Positions 22,201 to 31,337 of a stretch of DNA of 64,000 bases are shown in pieces. How positions within the stretch are numbered: the stretch's first letter is position 1; the number at the start of each line of letters is the position of its first letter. The stretch comes from Ciona intestinalis (lineage: Eukaryota > Chordata > Ascidiacea > Phlebobranchia > Cionidae), in NCBI RefSeq assembly GCF_000224145.3, contig NW_004190376.2, forward strand, positions 129,564-193,563. Reading direction: 5' to 3'. Below the pieces are notes generated by a model. That model had not been told where the DNA came from and made no database searches. It was given only the letters and a program-made list of their open reading frames with translations. Position numbers and translations under genes: made by a program.

Positions 22201-25156
22201 AGCGGTCACGCCTTTTATCCAAAACATTATTTCTTTCTGTTTTATCTCCGGTCCGGCGCCGTGGCGTAGTGGTTAGCGCGCCTGCCTGTAACCCAGAGGT
22301 AATGGGTTGAAGGCTCGATGCTGCTACCATTGTGGGCGTATGTGTCCTTGAGCAAGACACTTAAAGATTTTTAAATATTTGGTTTGCAGTTTATAGCATA
22401 TGCAGTTAATAAAAAAAGCTATATGAGACTATTATTTGTATAGTACATATTATTATTATTCACCCAACAGAACAGGGGTGGAGTCAACGTCATTACATTG
22501 TATGGACATTCACTTACAGTGACAGGAATGGATTGTGAGCTAAATGGAATCAAAGGGAAGTTGAAACAACCTGATTATAAAGAACAAGGTAGAAATGTAA
22601 CTTAGTTATCCTGGAGTGTGCACCACTCATATAGTTTTATGCATGTCAAAAAACACTCCTGGAGTGGTAGGAAAAGTCGTTATAACACTGGTGTTTTGTT
22701 TCATACACTTTGTGCCACCTTACGAGTTACCACATATGTAACTTTGTGAGTGATTATTTTTTATGTATGGCTGACAATTTAGACAACCAATTAGTGACCA
22801 CTAGGTTGGAGCAATTGTCCTCAATTGTCTTGCCCAAGGACACAAGCGCCCACAATGTTAGTGTTAAAGTCTTTATAACATGCTCTTACATTATAACCAC
22901 CCATTAACCAACCAAACTTATATTTAAGCAACCAGCAACGATCTTCCATCAAGCTGGAGCAACATGGACGGCAGATCGTNNNNNNNNNNNNNNNNNNNNN
23001 NNNNNNNNNNNNNNNNNNNNNNNNNNNNNCAATTGCTCCAACCCAGTGGTCACTAATGGGTTGTCCAAATTATCAGCCATACATAAAAAAAATGAAAAAA
23101 TCTCTCCAAAAATTAATGACCCACAAAGTAACATACATGGTAACTCATAAGCTGGCACGAGGTGTTAAACCCGTGGGATAACGACTGTCGTTTTCCGGCC
23201 ACGCGAGGATAAAGTAAGTTACATTCATTCATTCATTCAAAATAAATATATAATTATAATCCTTTAAATGCTATCTAGTATCTGGTATGAAAAAAAAGTT
23301 TTAAATACACCAGAGTCGTTGAAAAATTATTTACATTATGCCTGGTAAATAAACACCCACAAAGTTACATAGGTGGTAACTTGTAAGCGGGCATTAGGTG
23401 TATAAAACAAAACATTCATGATAAAACTTGTGCTGTTGCCCCATTAAAAGAAAATAAATGAATGAAAAACATGCTCTAGAACTTTTTCAATCATCAATTA
23501 TATTCAGATTGAACGCATTCAAAACCCTTCATTGTACAAACAATATAACTTGAGAAAGAAGGATGTTAAAGAACATATGGTGTCTTCACATCCTGTTGAG
23601 AGAGAACTCTTCCATGGGACTTCACAGAACGATGCAGACACGATATGTACAGATGGTTTTAACAGAAGCTTTGCTGGGAAAAATGGTAAAGGCAGTGTGC
23701 ATATATTGTATTCTATATGGTTGAGGCCCCGCAGCGTGGCAATCCATGGGTTCTAGGATTTAGGTCAGAGTTGGTGCATTACCCCAACAACTATGCAGTA
23801 TGCATATAACATAAAATAATCTGATTGTTTTCTTCGAAAACGATAGTGTGATCATGTGTTCTCTGCGCTAGTGGCATGCGCGCTAACGACTGTGTCACTA
23901 GCAACAAGTTTGACGGCAAGTAACTGGATATAACATGACATAACTTTTATTTATTTCTTCAAAAACAATAGCAAAGATCAAATTATTAAAACAAAGAAGA
24001 GAAGAGAATCCACACCAAAATGACAGTTTTTAAAACATTAGGTTTATTCATTAAAAAGAAATTGAACTTTATTGAATAATGGTATGAGTTTATGTCCCCT
24101 ACCTACCTTCAGGGAAATTACAGACTTCCGTATCTGCTGAGGTCCATGCAGTAACACCCTGGATCAGTGGTACTTAAACTTTTTTGTATGCATTACCCTT
24201 TTAATAAAGATGCTTATCAGATTTACCCCCAATATGTAATATGGCGGTCATTTATTAAAAAGCAAAAACAACTAATTACATCAGTTATATTTAATGCGAC
24301 GGATGCGCTAGCTTTTTCGCAACGAGTTGTTCAATGTCTTGTAAAGTACTTCACTTGGCACAATTTATCTGCCCCGTCAACTGATGTGGATTTTGATTGG
24401 TACCTCATTTAGCCTCTAAATAAGTGAAATTTACCCCCAGGGATAAATTTACCCCACTTTCAGAAATGCTGCTCTATATAATAAGCCAACTCTGGCCTAT
24501 ATCCCATGCTGCCTCACTTTAGGACCTCACCCATATAGAATTTACATTGATATAATTCTTAACCTCATCCGGCGCCGTGGCGTAGTGGTTAGCGCGCCTG
24601 CCTCTAACCCAGAGGTAATGGTTACCATTGTGGGCGTATGTGTCCTTGGGCAAGACACTTAACGACAATTGCTCCAACCCAGTGGTCACTAATGGGTTGT
24701 CCAAATTATCAGCCATACATAAAAATGAAAAAAATCTAAAAAAAAAAAAAATAATTACCCACAAAGTAACATACTTGGTAACTCGTAAGCTGGCGCGAGG
24801 TGCACACCCATGTTATAACGACTGTCTTTTTCCGGCCACGCGAGGATAAAGTAAGTTACACTCTACACTCACTCAACCTTTTCTCTGCAGCTACACTGTA
24901 TGGAAAAGGTTCTTATTTCGCTGTCAATTCATCTTACTCCATGGATTATGCATCATCGTGCATGTTTCTTGCAAGCGTTATCACAGGGGATTATTGCCAA
25001 GGTCGCCACAGTATGATAGTACCTGATGTGAAGCCTGGCAGAGATGGAAACAACAGAAGATATGACAGCGCTGTGAATTCAACCACTAATCCGACCATTT
25101 TTGTTTCTTTCAGCGACCCTAATGTATATCCAAGCTATCTACTCACATTAAGATAA
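4248..25156 (+). CDS. PARP14-like: PARP14-like mono-ADP-ribosyltransferase, 32 exons
   Basis: Exons: 4248-4412, 4523-4902, 5772-5903, 6877-7078, 7566-7843, 8366-8540, 9113-9369, 9677-9851, 10670-10947, 11406-11577, 11840-12144, 12819-12890, 13255-13474, 13877-14124, 14321-14359, 14812-14953, 15220-15352, 16338-16537, 17061-17185, 17590-17708, 18084-18232, 18801-18841, 19241-19383, 19687-19941, 20314-20472, 20853-20962, 21300-21448, 22005-22179, 22471-22588, 22929-(gap), 23508-23685, 24891-25156. Phases agree at every junction except across the gap. The product has at least about 1,870 residues, near the 1,801 of human PARP14. Order: KH-like modules (about 1-1330), one macro domain (about 1350-1515), further KH-like and WWE sequence (about 1520-1705), then the ART catalytic domain. 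No RRM is seen, and there is one macro domain instead of three. The start follows an in-frame TGA; MGGTQS fits an N-myristoylation site. The family transfers single ADP-ribose units to proteins and acts in interferon and stress signalling in vertebrates; that role here is inferred. Confidence 0.9.
5930..6603 (+). mobile_element. tRNA-derived SINE copies (one diverged, one gapped)
   Basis: The copy at 6230-6603 starts CCGGCGCCGTGGCGTAGTGG, with tRNA-like A box (TGGCGTAGTGGTTAGC) and B-box-like GGGTTTAAGGCTC, then GCTACCATTGTGGGCG, an N run at 6334-6481, the tail block ending GATAAAGTAAGTTACATTCA and an ATTC run. The copy at about 5930-6178 is an older, diverged head and middle. Both are in intron 3 of the PARP14-like gene. 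Further SINE pieces lie at 5512-5640, 11640-11830, 12404-12706, 13075-13190, 22253-22366, 23030-23245, 24569-24875 and 42290-42425. Confidence 0.8.
6657..6778 (+). mobile_element. 122-bp hAT-like MITE inside a SINE tail block
   Basis: The element starts CAGTGGCGCAGCC and ends AAACCCACTG, so its ends are inverted (CAGTGG/CCACTG). It is flanked by CCCTTATT at 6649-6656 and 6779-6786, an 8-bp target duplication as made by hAT transposases. The surrounding SINE tail block continues normally on both sides. A related start (CAGTGGCATAGCCAGG) is seen at about 62247. Confidence 0.8.
7880..7960 (+). repeat. Short dispersed repeat (AAATCAAGTCCAAC family)
   Basis: A block of about 80-100 bp from AAATCAAGTCCAAC to TCTTATTCAAATA recurs at 21650-21730 and 56447-56530 (+) and 52035-52130 (-). 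It has no coding sense and no clear target duplication. It is an uncharacterised dispersed element. Confidence 0.6.
8125..8322 (+). repeat. Tandem SINE-tail blocks
   Basis: Two head-to-tail units of about 100 bp run from GTAACTTGTAAGCGGGCACG through GAACACCCGTGTTATAACGA to GATAAATAAGTTACAT, without any SINE head. Similar two-unit arrays lie at 19000-19215, 20575-20780, 25960-26140, 28790-28935, 37835-38025, 42115-42270 and 57240-57375 (+) and at 1400-1610, 9398-9606 and 49621-49735 (-). Confidence 0.7.
9852..10669 (+). other. Intron 8 of the PARP14-like gene, repeat-filled
   Basis: The intron holds an (AT)n microsatellite at 10280-10304 and, at about 10370-10540, a member of a dispersed family with the motif AAAACAACAGTTGTTAAAA followed by GGTCGCTACACCT. 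The same family appears at 16560-16700, 17280-17590, 17715-17910, 23935-24060, 45470-45600, 54700-54800, 57020-57190 and 58065-58350. No exon is seen inside. Confidence 0.6.
12891..13254 (+). other. GC-AG intron in the PARP14-like gene
   Basis: The exon end CCAAG is followed by GCAAGAAC, and the next acceptor is TTTTCAG. Using GC keeps phase 2 at both ends and joins two Ser/Arg-rich segments. There is no GT nearby that keeps the frame. Confidence 0.75.
16075..16264. repeat. Perfect 63-bp inverted repeat in an intron
   Basis: The left arm (16075-16137, starting TTTGTAAGCAAAATATATGC) and the right arm (16202-16264) are exact reverse complements by eye, with a 64-bp spacer that is itself partly palindromic. 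Related shorter pieces (GGCTTACAAATTATA...) lie at 15612-15690 and 15998-16074. It looks like a fold-back or MITE-type element in intron 17 of the PARP14-like gene. Confidence 0.85.
18301..18496 (+). mobile_element. TA-flanked MITE (family M1), intronic copy
   Basis: The family consensus by eye starts TATAGTAGGGTGGGGAAGAT, continues GGGACACCTTTAGCACATAA, then the core CCTGATCGTGTTTTAAACAA, GGTCTATGGGAGTCG and TTTACTACCAAATGGGACGA, and ends GGTGTCCCATCTTCCCCACC-CTACTATA. The ends are inverted repeats of about 28 bp, total about 195 bp, inserted at TA. Other copies in the PARP14-like introns are 20997-21092 (half copy) and 21787-21958. Confidence 0.85.
19241..20472 (+). other. Macro domain exons (23-25), degenerate
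   Basis: Spliced residues run from KVKIVVGDITEEYSDVIING through GPAMQDQC and CNHVVHLV to IPTLGAGGIGLDCGEIA and EIRVVVYETSIVEIF. This matches macro-domain strand and loop order (G-D-I-T, then V-I-I-N, then the late glycine loop). However, the usual N-A-A-N is replaced by N-G-A-T, and the usual G-G-G-V loop by S-R-G-T. ADP-ribose binding or hydrolysis may be weak or lost; that is inference. Confidence 0.75.
21300..22588 (+). other. KH-like and WWE-domain exons (27-29)
   Basis: Exon 27 and the first part of exon 28 continue a KH-like segment (SITLQGLDENVGKVYELV). The rest of exon 28 and exon 29 encode WEWSFGGNKFHPLPMRVCQQ, LENYK and then ITLYGHSLTVTGMDC. This is the position and pattern of the WWE domain that precedes the ART domain in PARP14-type proteins, where WWE binds iso-ADP-ribose or PAR. 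Confidence 0.65.
22929..25156 (+). other. ART (PARP) catalytic domain exons, one partly in a gap
   Basis: Exon 30 starts at 22929 (acceptor TATTTAAG) and reads ATSNDLPSSWSNMDGRS before the N run at 22980. The family needs roughly 35-40 more residues here. Exon 31 reads IERIQNPSLYKQYNL then ELFHGTS, the ART histidine at 23613-23615. Exon 32 reads YGKGSYFAVNSSYS, the ART tyrosine at 24914-24916, and ends NPTIFVSFSDPNVYPSYLLT-LR-stop. The third triad position is Ile rather than Glu (H-Y-I), as in mono-ADP-ribosylating PARPs. AATAAA lies at 25276-25281. Confidence 0.85.
22980..23029. other. Assembly gap (50 N)
   Basis: The left edge is inside a PARP catalytic exon and the right edge is in the middle of a SINE (AATTGCTCCAACCCAGTGG), so the true missing length must include the exon end, a donor and about 150 bp of SINE head. 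The 50 N are therefore probably a placeholder. Confidence 0.9.
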
Positions 25157-25275
25157 ATATATTTACCTTTAGTTGTACTTTACAATGTAGCACCCTTTAG
25201 GTGTCAGGGTGATGGGTCAACTCTTGCCTAAATCTTGGGTGTCATGCTGTAGTCCTAGTTCCCCATCCTATGTAG

Positions 25276-25281
25276 AATAAA
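25276..25281 (+). terminator. Polyadenylation signal of the PARP14-like gene
   Basis: AATAAA lies 120 bp after the stop codon at 25154-25156 and is the first such signal downstream. Confidence 0.6.
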
Positions 25282-27068
25282 ATCTTAGTATTTTGTTTGT
25301 TTTTCACTGCTTAGTATTATCCAACCATGTGCATTTTAAAAACAGTTCCTGCCTACATGATCTTCATTAGTTTGCTGCCTCATGCTTTCCTTTGGACTTA
25401 CAGTTTAAGCCAGAGTTGACTAATTACCGCATCTCCCATGGTGTTGCAGTATGGGCCTTACCATATATTGTGTTAGTAGTTTTTAGGTTGATAAAGCTGC
25501 CTTGGCAAATTATGCTGTCTGCCGATTTTGCAAAAAAAGTTTTGCATGGAATTAAAACTTTCTTTCAAATTAAATTATCACTTGGCAAATTAGTTGATTT
25601 TTCTGCTTTAACCTTTCTATTAAAAAAATACCACTCTTGTGTATCTGCCTATGGCCCTATATCAATATAACTACTTAACTGATTTCGTTTTTTCTGCTGT
25701 TCGTATCACAGTATTGCTGTATCAGCCATTCAATTATTATTTCATAATCCATCATTTGTTGCTCTAATTATTCAATCATTTTGTTTTAAAGTGTTGCAGT
25801 TCCTGATTGAAGTTCATAAGCTTGCTTTGTATAGAATTTCATTTGCATCAATTGCAATTAAACATAAAATTCCAAACTGCCAGTGGTTTATAAATACCTA
25901 AGCTGTAAACACATCTACACGAGTGTGTGAGTTCTTGGACAACAAATACACATAAGAAAAAATAATTACCCGCAAGTTACATACGTGGTAACTTGTAAGC
26001 GGGCAATAGGTGTATGAACACCCGTGTTATAGTAATTGTCGTAGTCCGGCAACGCGAGGATAAATAAGTTACATACGTGGTAACTTGTAATCGGGAACGA
26101 GGTGTATGAAACAGAACACCCGTGTTATAACGACTGTGGCATTACACTTGAAATTCGCTACTGTAAACAAAGAGACAAGTTAAGTTCTGCTGCAAATCCT
26201 GCAAGGTATAATTTTGATGTAAGGAGTGTACCACATTGGGCTTACCGCATTATACAAAACATCATGTGGTCATATAATAGGGTGAAGGAAGACGGGACAC
26301 CTTTAGCACACCTAATCGTGTTTTAAACAGTGAACAGCGGTCTATGGGAGTCGTGAGGATACGGTTTTCTAATTCTTTAAATGTTCTTTGTTCACTACCA
26401 AATGGGACGAAAAAATAGAATGAAAAGGTGTCCCATCTTCCTCCACCCTACTATATATTGCAGTGGTAATTATAATCTACAAAAGAAAATAATAACCTAC
26501 CACTATAATAAGAGGATAAGACACGAATACACAAGTGCAGCGTTGTATGGTATTGGCCTCGCCCATTCTACCAATCACTGCCGTTTAAATGCTCGTATAT
26601 AACTACTTGAAATCAGAGTTCGTGTATATACCGGCTCTGCTTGAAATAAGTGTTTGCTTAGTCAAGCTAAAGCAATGTAACCTTTGTTTTGCTCTTGTTT
26701 GGTGAGCATATATATCTGTAGCAAACATTAGATATAAGCCATGTTGTGCACTAGCTTATAAGTTGTAGCGTTTAACCTCTGCGTTGTATTGTGCTTGGGC
26801 TATGGTTTATAAATAACCAACATTTTATCGTGTTTTTATGAAGATTTTAGATAAATTACGTTTGAACCTTTGTCACATGGTAAAGTAAGGTGAGATAGGA
26901 CAGGTTTTTATTCTCTTTTCTCGTTGCGTTTAGTAGAAAATAAAGAATATTTACAGAATTATATTTTCGTGGACCCGCGACTGTAAAAGAGCGTAGTTTA
27001 TTGTTAAAGCGCGATCAGGAAATATGGGATTTATGTTCTAACGGTATCCTATCTTACCCCACAGTACT
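25282..27068. other. Intergenic DNA with MITE and SINE pieces
   Basis: No coding exon is recognised. It contains SINE-tail blocks at 25960-26140, an M1 MITE at 26275-26456 and a divergent M1-subfamily copy at 26881-27070 (ends AAGTAAGGTGAGATAGGACA / CCTATCTTACCCCACAGTAC). The open frames here are short and unlike known proteins. Confidence 0.6.
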
Positions 27069-27722
27069 ATAGTAGGGTGGGGAAGATGGGACACCTTTTC
27101 TTTCATTCTTTCAATTTTCTCGTCCCATTCGGTAGTAAACAATGAACATTCAAAGAATTATAAAATCGTGCCCTATAACGACTCCCATCGACCCACAATA
27201 ATAAAAAAGAGTAGAACGAGCAACTGCCCAAAACCGTGATATTATTATTTCTAATCACGTGGCCGCCAACTCCGTCCCCATTTCGCTTGGCCTCCATTAT
27301 AAAAGATAGTCGCACAGTGATTTTAGGAGGTTTTAGCTGTTTATTTCAAACACCACACCAACTATTCAAGTTTATTAGGCCAGTTAGTTATTTAAGAGGT
27401 TAACGCTTACAGTTTAGCGGTTGTTTAGGAAATTTAATTATTTAATAAATTTAATTGAAAACATTCAAACAAACGGTTTGTTAGTATATATATATACTTG
27501 GAAATAGTTATTTTTCCTTATAAATGTAAATTAAGTCAAAAAACGAGGAAAAACTACATAAAACGCCCGGCTTCCATTGACTACAATAGTAAACGGGAAC
27601 GACTCGCGAAAAAGAGAGAGTGTATCAGCTCTCTCCTTTACCGACATGAGAGATGCGCGTTCTATTCTTTTTTATTTCTGCGCATCGACCGTTGTTAATT
27701 GTTTAATCACGATCAGGATATG
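27069..27722 (+). mobile_element. M1 MITE interrupted by another insertion
   Basis: Bases 27069-27193 are the reverse-oriented left part of M1 (from TATAGTAGGGTGGGGAAGAT to GACTCCCATCGACC). M1 resumes at 27683-27722 with CATCGACCGTTGTTAATTG and ATCACGATCAGGATAT. The middle is a foreign insertion, listed separately. The far end of M1 is not recognisable. Confidence 0.75.
27194..27682. mobile_element. 489-bp hAT-like element with 8-bp target duplication
   Basis: The insertion splits an M1 MITE. It is flanked by CATCGACC at 27186-27193 and 27683-27690. Its ends are inverted: the left begins CACAATAATAAAAAAGAGTA, and the right, reverse-complemented, begins CGCAGAAATAAAAAAGAATA, with matches continuing for about 33 bp (roughly 7 mismatches). 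The 8-bp duplication points to a hAT-type transposase. It has no coding capacity, so it is non-autonomous. It lies in the promoter-proximal region of the first GST gene. Confidence 0.75.
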
Positions 27723-27796
27723 TCGTTTTTTGTGCGATTAAATAACGTTTTTCTTTTCAAAAGGAATACCTGGGTATTTTATTTAGTAACAACGCT

Positions 27797-28464
27797 ATGT
27801 CTAAAATCCTACTCGGGTATTGGGACTTGCGCGGTCTTGGGGAACCAATTCGTCTGATGCTGGAACATGCTGGTGCTGACTATGTAGAGAAGAAGTACCA
27901 GCATTATAAGTTGGCCGATGGCTATGATAGAACTGACTGGCACTCAGTTAAATTTAGCTTAGGGCTTGCTTATCCCAATCTTCCCTATTTAATTGATGGA
28001 GACGTAAAAGTTACTGAGAGTTGGGCAATCATGAAATATTTATCAAGAAAATTTGAAAAACTTGGTCCTGAAAACGAAGAAGAACGGATCAAGTGTGACG
28101 TCACAGAGGGTGTTGTTCAAGATTTTCGTCAAGGTTTTACTTCAATGTGCTACAATCCAGATTTTGAGTCTTTAAAAACGAATTATCTTCGCGATTTACC
28201 AGGAAAACTGGAAATGTTCGAAAAGAATTTGAGCTCTTCGGGTTGGCTGGTGTCGTCGAAACCGATCTACGTCGATTTTGCTTTATGTGAAATCCTAGAC
28301 CACTGCTCTGCTACCCAGGTTGCTATGATAAGCATCCCATAATACTTGGTTATTTGGAGAAGTTTGAGTCACTAGAGAAGATTGCATCTTACAAAAAGTC
28401 AAATCGTTTTCAGAAGCTTCCGTTGAATGGGAAAATGGCGTGGGGTGGCGAAAAAGAAATCTAA
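27797..28464 (+). pseudogene. Mu-class glutathione S-transferase, frameshifted near the C-terminus
   Basis: Intronless. ATG at 27797 opens MSKILLGYWDLRGLGEPIRL, the Mu-class N-terminus with the glutathione-activating Tyr of GYW, then YPNLPYLIDGD and ESWAIMKYLS (thioredoxin fold, cis-Pro, glutathione site) and the helical C-domain up to YVDFALCEILDH. The frame then shifts: the first frame stops at 28340-28342, while the expected C-terminal end (PGCYDKHP...RFQKLPLNGKMAWGGE, stop 28462-28464) lies in another frame from 28315. Compared with its two relatives the spacing is short by 1 or 4 nt. So it is either a recent pseudogene, a protein truncated at 181 residues, or a sequencing error. An acceptor-like TATTTTATTTAG ends 10 bp before the start codon and could be a trans-splice site. 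Confidence 0.85.
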
Positions 28465-30120
28465 CTTGGCGTACAACTGGTTTAAGACAAATATACACTT
28501 AGAGTTAAATCATGATAAATTTTCGCGCAGTAGTTTTTTCCATCGTTATAAAATACCCTGTGCTTTTCTGCATATTTGTGGTGATGAACAAATAAAAGTT
28601 AGACGCCGACGTATTGATATAACATATAGTTGGGTGGGGTAAGGTGGGACACATTTTCCTTTCTCGTTCCATTTCGTCTTCAATAAAGAATATTTACAGG
28701 ATTATATAACCGTAGCTTCACGACTGTTGCATATTGTTTCTAGTTTTTCGTATGTGTAAAGTTTGATGAAACTTCACCAGTTACCGCATGTGTGTAACTT
28801 GCTTTCTAATTACTCACAAAGTTGCATACGTGGTAACTCGTAAGCTGGAACGAAGTGTATATGAACACCCGTGTAATAACGAATGTCGTTTTCCGGCCAC
28901 GCGAGGATATAGCAAGTTACATTAATTCATTCATTTTAGAGTGTAGAGTGTAACTGTAGAGTGTAGACCAATGACATACACAAGCGTCACAAACTCAATT
29001 ATACGTTTTGATGCTGTCACAATACGTGTAGTATCGCGTCATGACTTCTGGCGGAAATGTCACTGCAGCGTGCAAACGACCTTGTGCTTACGCTTGCTGT
29101 CTACCCTTGCAACCGTAGGCGCCCTTACGTTGCAGGCGCATTTTAGGACGACCTTCTAGTTACTTAGAAGAGAAAGAAAACTTTCAGGATTTTCGTGCAG
29201 ACTTTTTCTTTCTTTCCGTTTCGCACTGACCTGCCAGCAAGAGCGATTACTTTTAACTCTGCAGGCGTGGCATGATACGTAGTTGATGTTAGGGTAGCCT
29301 GGCTATACTGTTTAAAAGTGTTCATATTCCGTTTAAGTTGCCTGCAAGTAGAGTATAATTTTATTCTTGATTTTGTAGTATATTAAACCTAGGGTGCACC
29401 AAAATATGCCAGGGGTGCACCAGTACAAAAGTGTATACAAGGGTGCATCACAAACTTCAACAATTTTCAGCAATAATACTGAGTTTTGAACATTTTTAAC
29501 AAATTTAGCCATTTTCTACAGTTTTTTTATATGAATTCTATATCTTGCATCACAGGGAATTGCGAAACGTCATTAGTTTTACGTTAAAGCAATCAGGGGT
29601 GCATGAGTTCGTCGCAACAACTTTAGGGGTTCACCAACCCAAAAAAGGTTGCAGAGAACTGCTATACAGTTCACACATTTCGTTAAAGTTGTGAGCAAGT
29701 TGTTAGCCATGAAAAAATTAGAATTAGGTTGTCAAGTAGCTTATTTTAACGACTGTCGTTTTGTTGCTAATTTACTTCTCTTCGCGTTGTTTTAGTTATT
29801 TGGCCTTCCCTGTATTCTAAGGGACGCAAATATAATTTGAAGTTGATGTTGACAGACGTTTAACCTTAACATAATTACGCTGTATAACTTTATATTCTAC
29901 TTTGAGAATTTTATAATCAAATGTGTAGCATATATTGGACCATATCCTATACTCTTCGTTGTTTTAATAAGTTTGATCTTCGCTATCCTATTATAAGGGA
30001 TATAGTAGGTTGGGGGAAGACGGGACACCTTTAGCACATAATATCCAAAAATCCTGATCGTGTTTTGTCACTTTAGTATACTATGATTAGACTGTAGCAT
30101 ATTATCAAACTTTGCCCATT
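28465..30120. other. Spacer between GST genes 1 and 2
   Basis: Contains a truncated M1 MITE (28628-28737), SINE-tail blocks (28790-28935), a repeat-like stretch with GGGTGCACC / GGGGTGCATGAG / GGGGTTCACCAACCC motifs (about 29390-29660) and another truncated M1 (30003-30068) just upstream of GST 2. No coding exon is seen. Confidence 0.6.
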
Positions 30121-30792
30121 ATGTCGAAAATGATTGTCGGTTATTGGGGGTGCCGTGGACTTGGTGAACCGATTCGTCTCATGCTTGAATACGTGGGTGA
30201 AGTTTATGAAGATAAGAGGTACGGCCATTGTAAGGCAGGGGATGGATGGGACTTGAGCGCTTGGTTTGACGTTAAGTTTACATTGGGATTTGAATATCCC
30301 AACGTACCGTATCTTATTGATGGAGATGTGAAAGTGTCAGAAAGTTGGGCCGTGTTGAAATACATAGCGATGAAGCATAAGCACCTTGCGCCAGCCAACG
30401 ATGAGCAGCAGATAAAATGCAACATCGCTGAGGGCGTGGTGTCAGATTTCAGGAAGACGTACAGAGATCTCTGCTACAATGCTGATTTCGAAAAGTTAAA
30501 GGGGGCATATACTGAAGGCCTTCCTGCAAAGTTGGATTTATTTGAAAAAAATATCGTTCTATCTGGTTGGTTGGCTGGCCCTAAAATCACCTATGTTGAT
30601 TTCGCATTCTGTGAAACCTTGGACGAGATGCGCCTCACCTTCCCCGGTTGTTTCGACAAACACCCAAACCTGCTGGACTACCTCGAAAGATTTAATGCTC
30701 TGGAGAAAATTGCAAGTTACAAATGCTCTGACCGATTTCACCAGTTCCCAGTCAACGGTAAAATGGCGGCTTGGATTGGAGAAGCAGAATAA
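30121..30792 (+). CDS. Mu-class glutathione S-transferase, intact, intronless
   Basis: The protein has 223 residues and starts MSKMIVGYWGCRGLGEPIRL; the first true ATG is at 30121. Cytosolic GSTs of this class join glutathione to electrophiles as dimers. Visible landmarks are the catalytic Tyr in GYW, NVPYLIDGD (cis-Pro loop), ESWAVLKYIA, CYNADFEKLKGAY (typical Mu text), YVDFAFCETLDE and a C-terminal PVNGKMAAW. Length is close to the usual 218-220. The protein is quite diverged from its two neighbours, so it is an older duplicate. The lack of introns contrasts with the intron-rich genes around it and with multi-exon vertebrate Mu genes; loss of introns through a retrocopied ancestor is possible. 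Confidence 0.95.
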   Translation: MSKMIVGYWGCRGLGEPIRLMLEYVGEVYEDKRYGHCKAGDGWDLSAWFDVKFTLGFEYPNVPYLIDGDVKVSESWAVLKYIAMKHKHLAPANDEQQIKCNIAEGVVSDFRKTYRDLCYNADFEKLKGAYTEGLPAKLDLFEKNIVLSGWLAGPKITYVDFAFCETLDEMRLTFPGCFDKHPNLLDYLERFNALEKIASYKCSDRFHQFPVNGKMAAWIGEAE

Positions 30793-31337
30793 AGACACCT
30801 TTACGTCGTCTATACTTGTAACATGTAGGGATGGATAATAAGACGGGAAACCTTTGGCACATACTATCTGATTATCCTGATCTTGTTTTAGACTATTAAC
30901 AACGGTCTATGGAAGTCGTAAGGATACGGTTTTATATTTCTTTGAAGGTCTTTTAACGAGAAAATTAATTGAAAAAGTGTCCCATCTTTTTTCACCCTAC
31001 TACATACATACGTTGCTTTGTTAACCGTAAACGTTATAAATGTAGCTGACCCTGCTTAATGTTATGGACAAACTCCTGCCTAAATTAAAATTTTCTTTCG
31101 GTGTTTTCATTGATAAATCATAAAAATGACGTTCGCATACGGCATACCGAACTATTTAAAAAAGATTAAGGTAGTAAAGATAGAATTGCTCTATTAGCAA
31201 CTACCAACTTGCAGCGTTCTTAACCAAGTTGCCTGATTGGAAAGTTTGATTTTTGCGTGTAGGATATGCCGCGAATGTTAAAAACGTATTTTAGTTACTT
31301 CCAGTTTAATATTAAATCATAATGTATCCGTAAAGCG
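30793..31337. other. Spacer with an M1 MITE
   Basis: Bases 30833-31014 are a diverged M1 MITE starting 40 bp after the GST 2 stop. The remainder shows nothing recognisable. Confidence 0.6.

Noticed and set aside
24569-24670. tRNA gene at the GTGGCGTAGTGGTTAGC motifs (also 6230 and 22253)
   Set aside because: A and B boxes are present, but no tRNA acceptor stem closes and the same text continues into SINE body and tail at every copy.
24800-24890. Start of a separate small protein before the last PARP exon
   Set aside because: The apparent start is SINE tail; the exon begins after TTCTCTGCAG at 24891.
29041-29160. Plus-strand frame near 29.1 kb
   Set aside because: Short, no homology recognised and embedded in repeat-like spacer.
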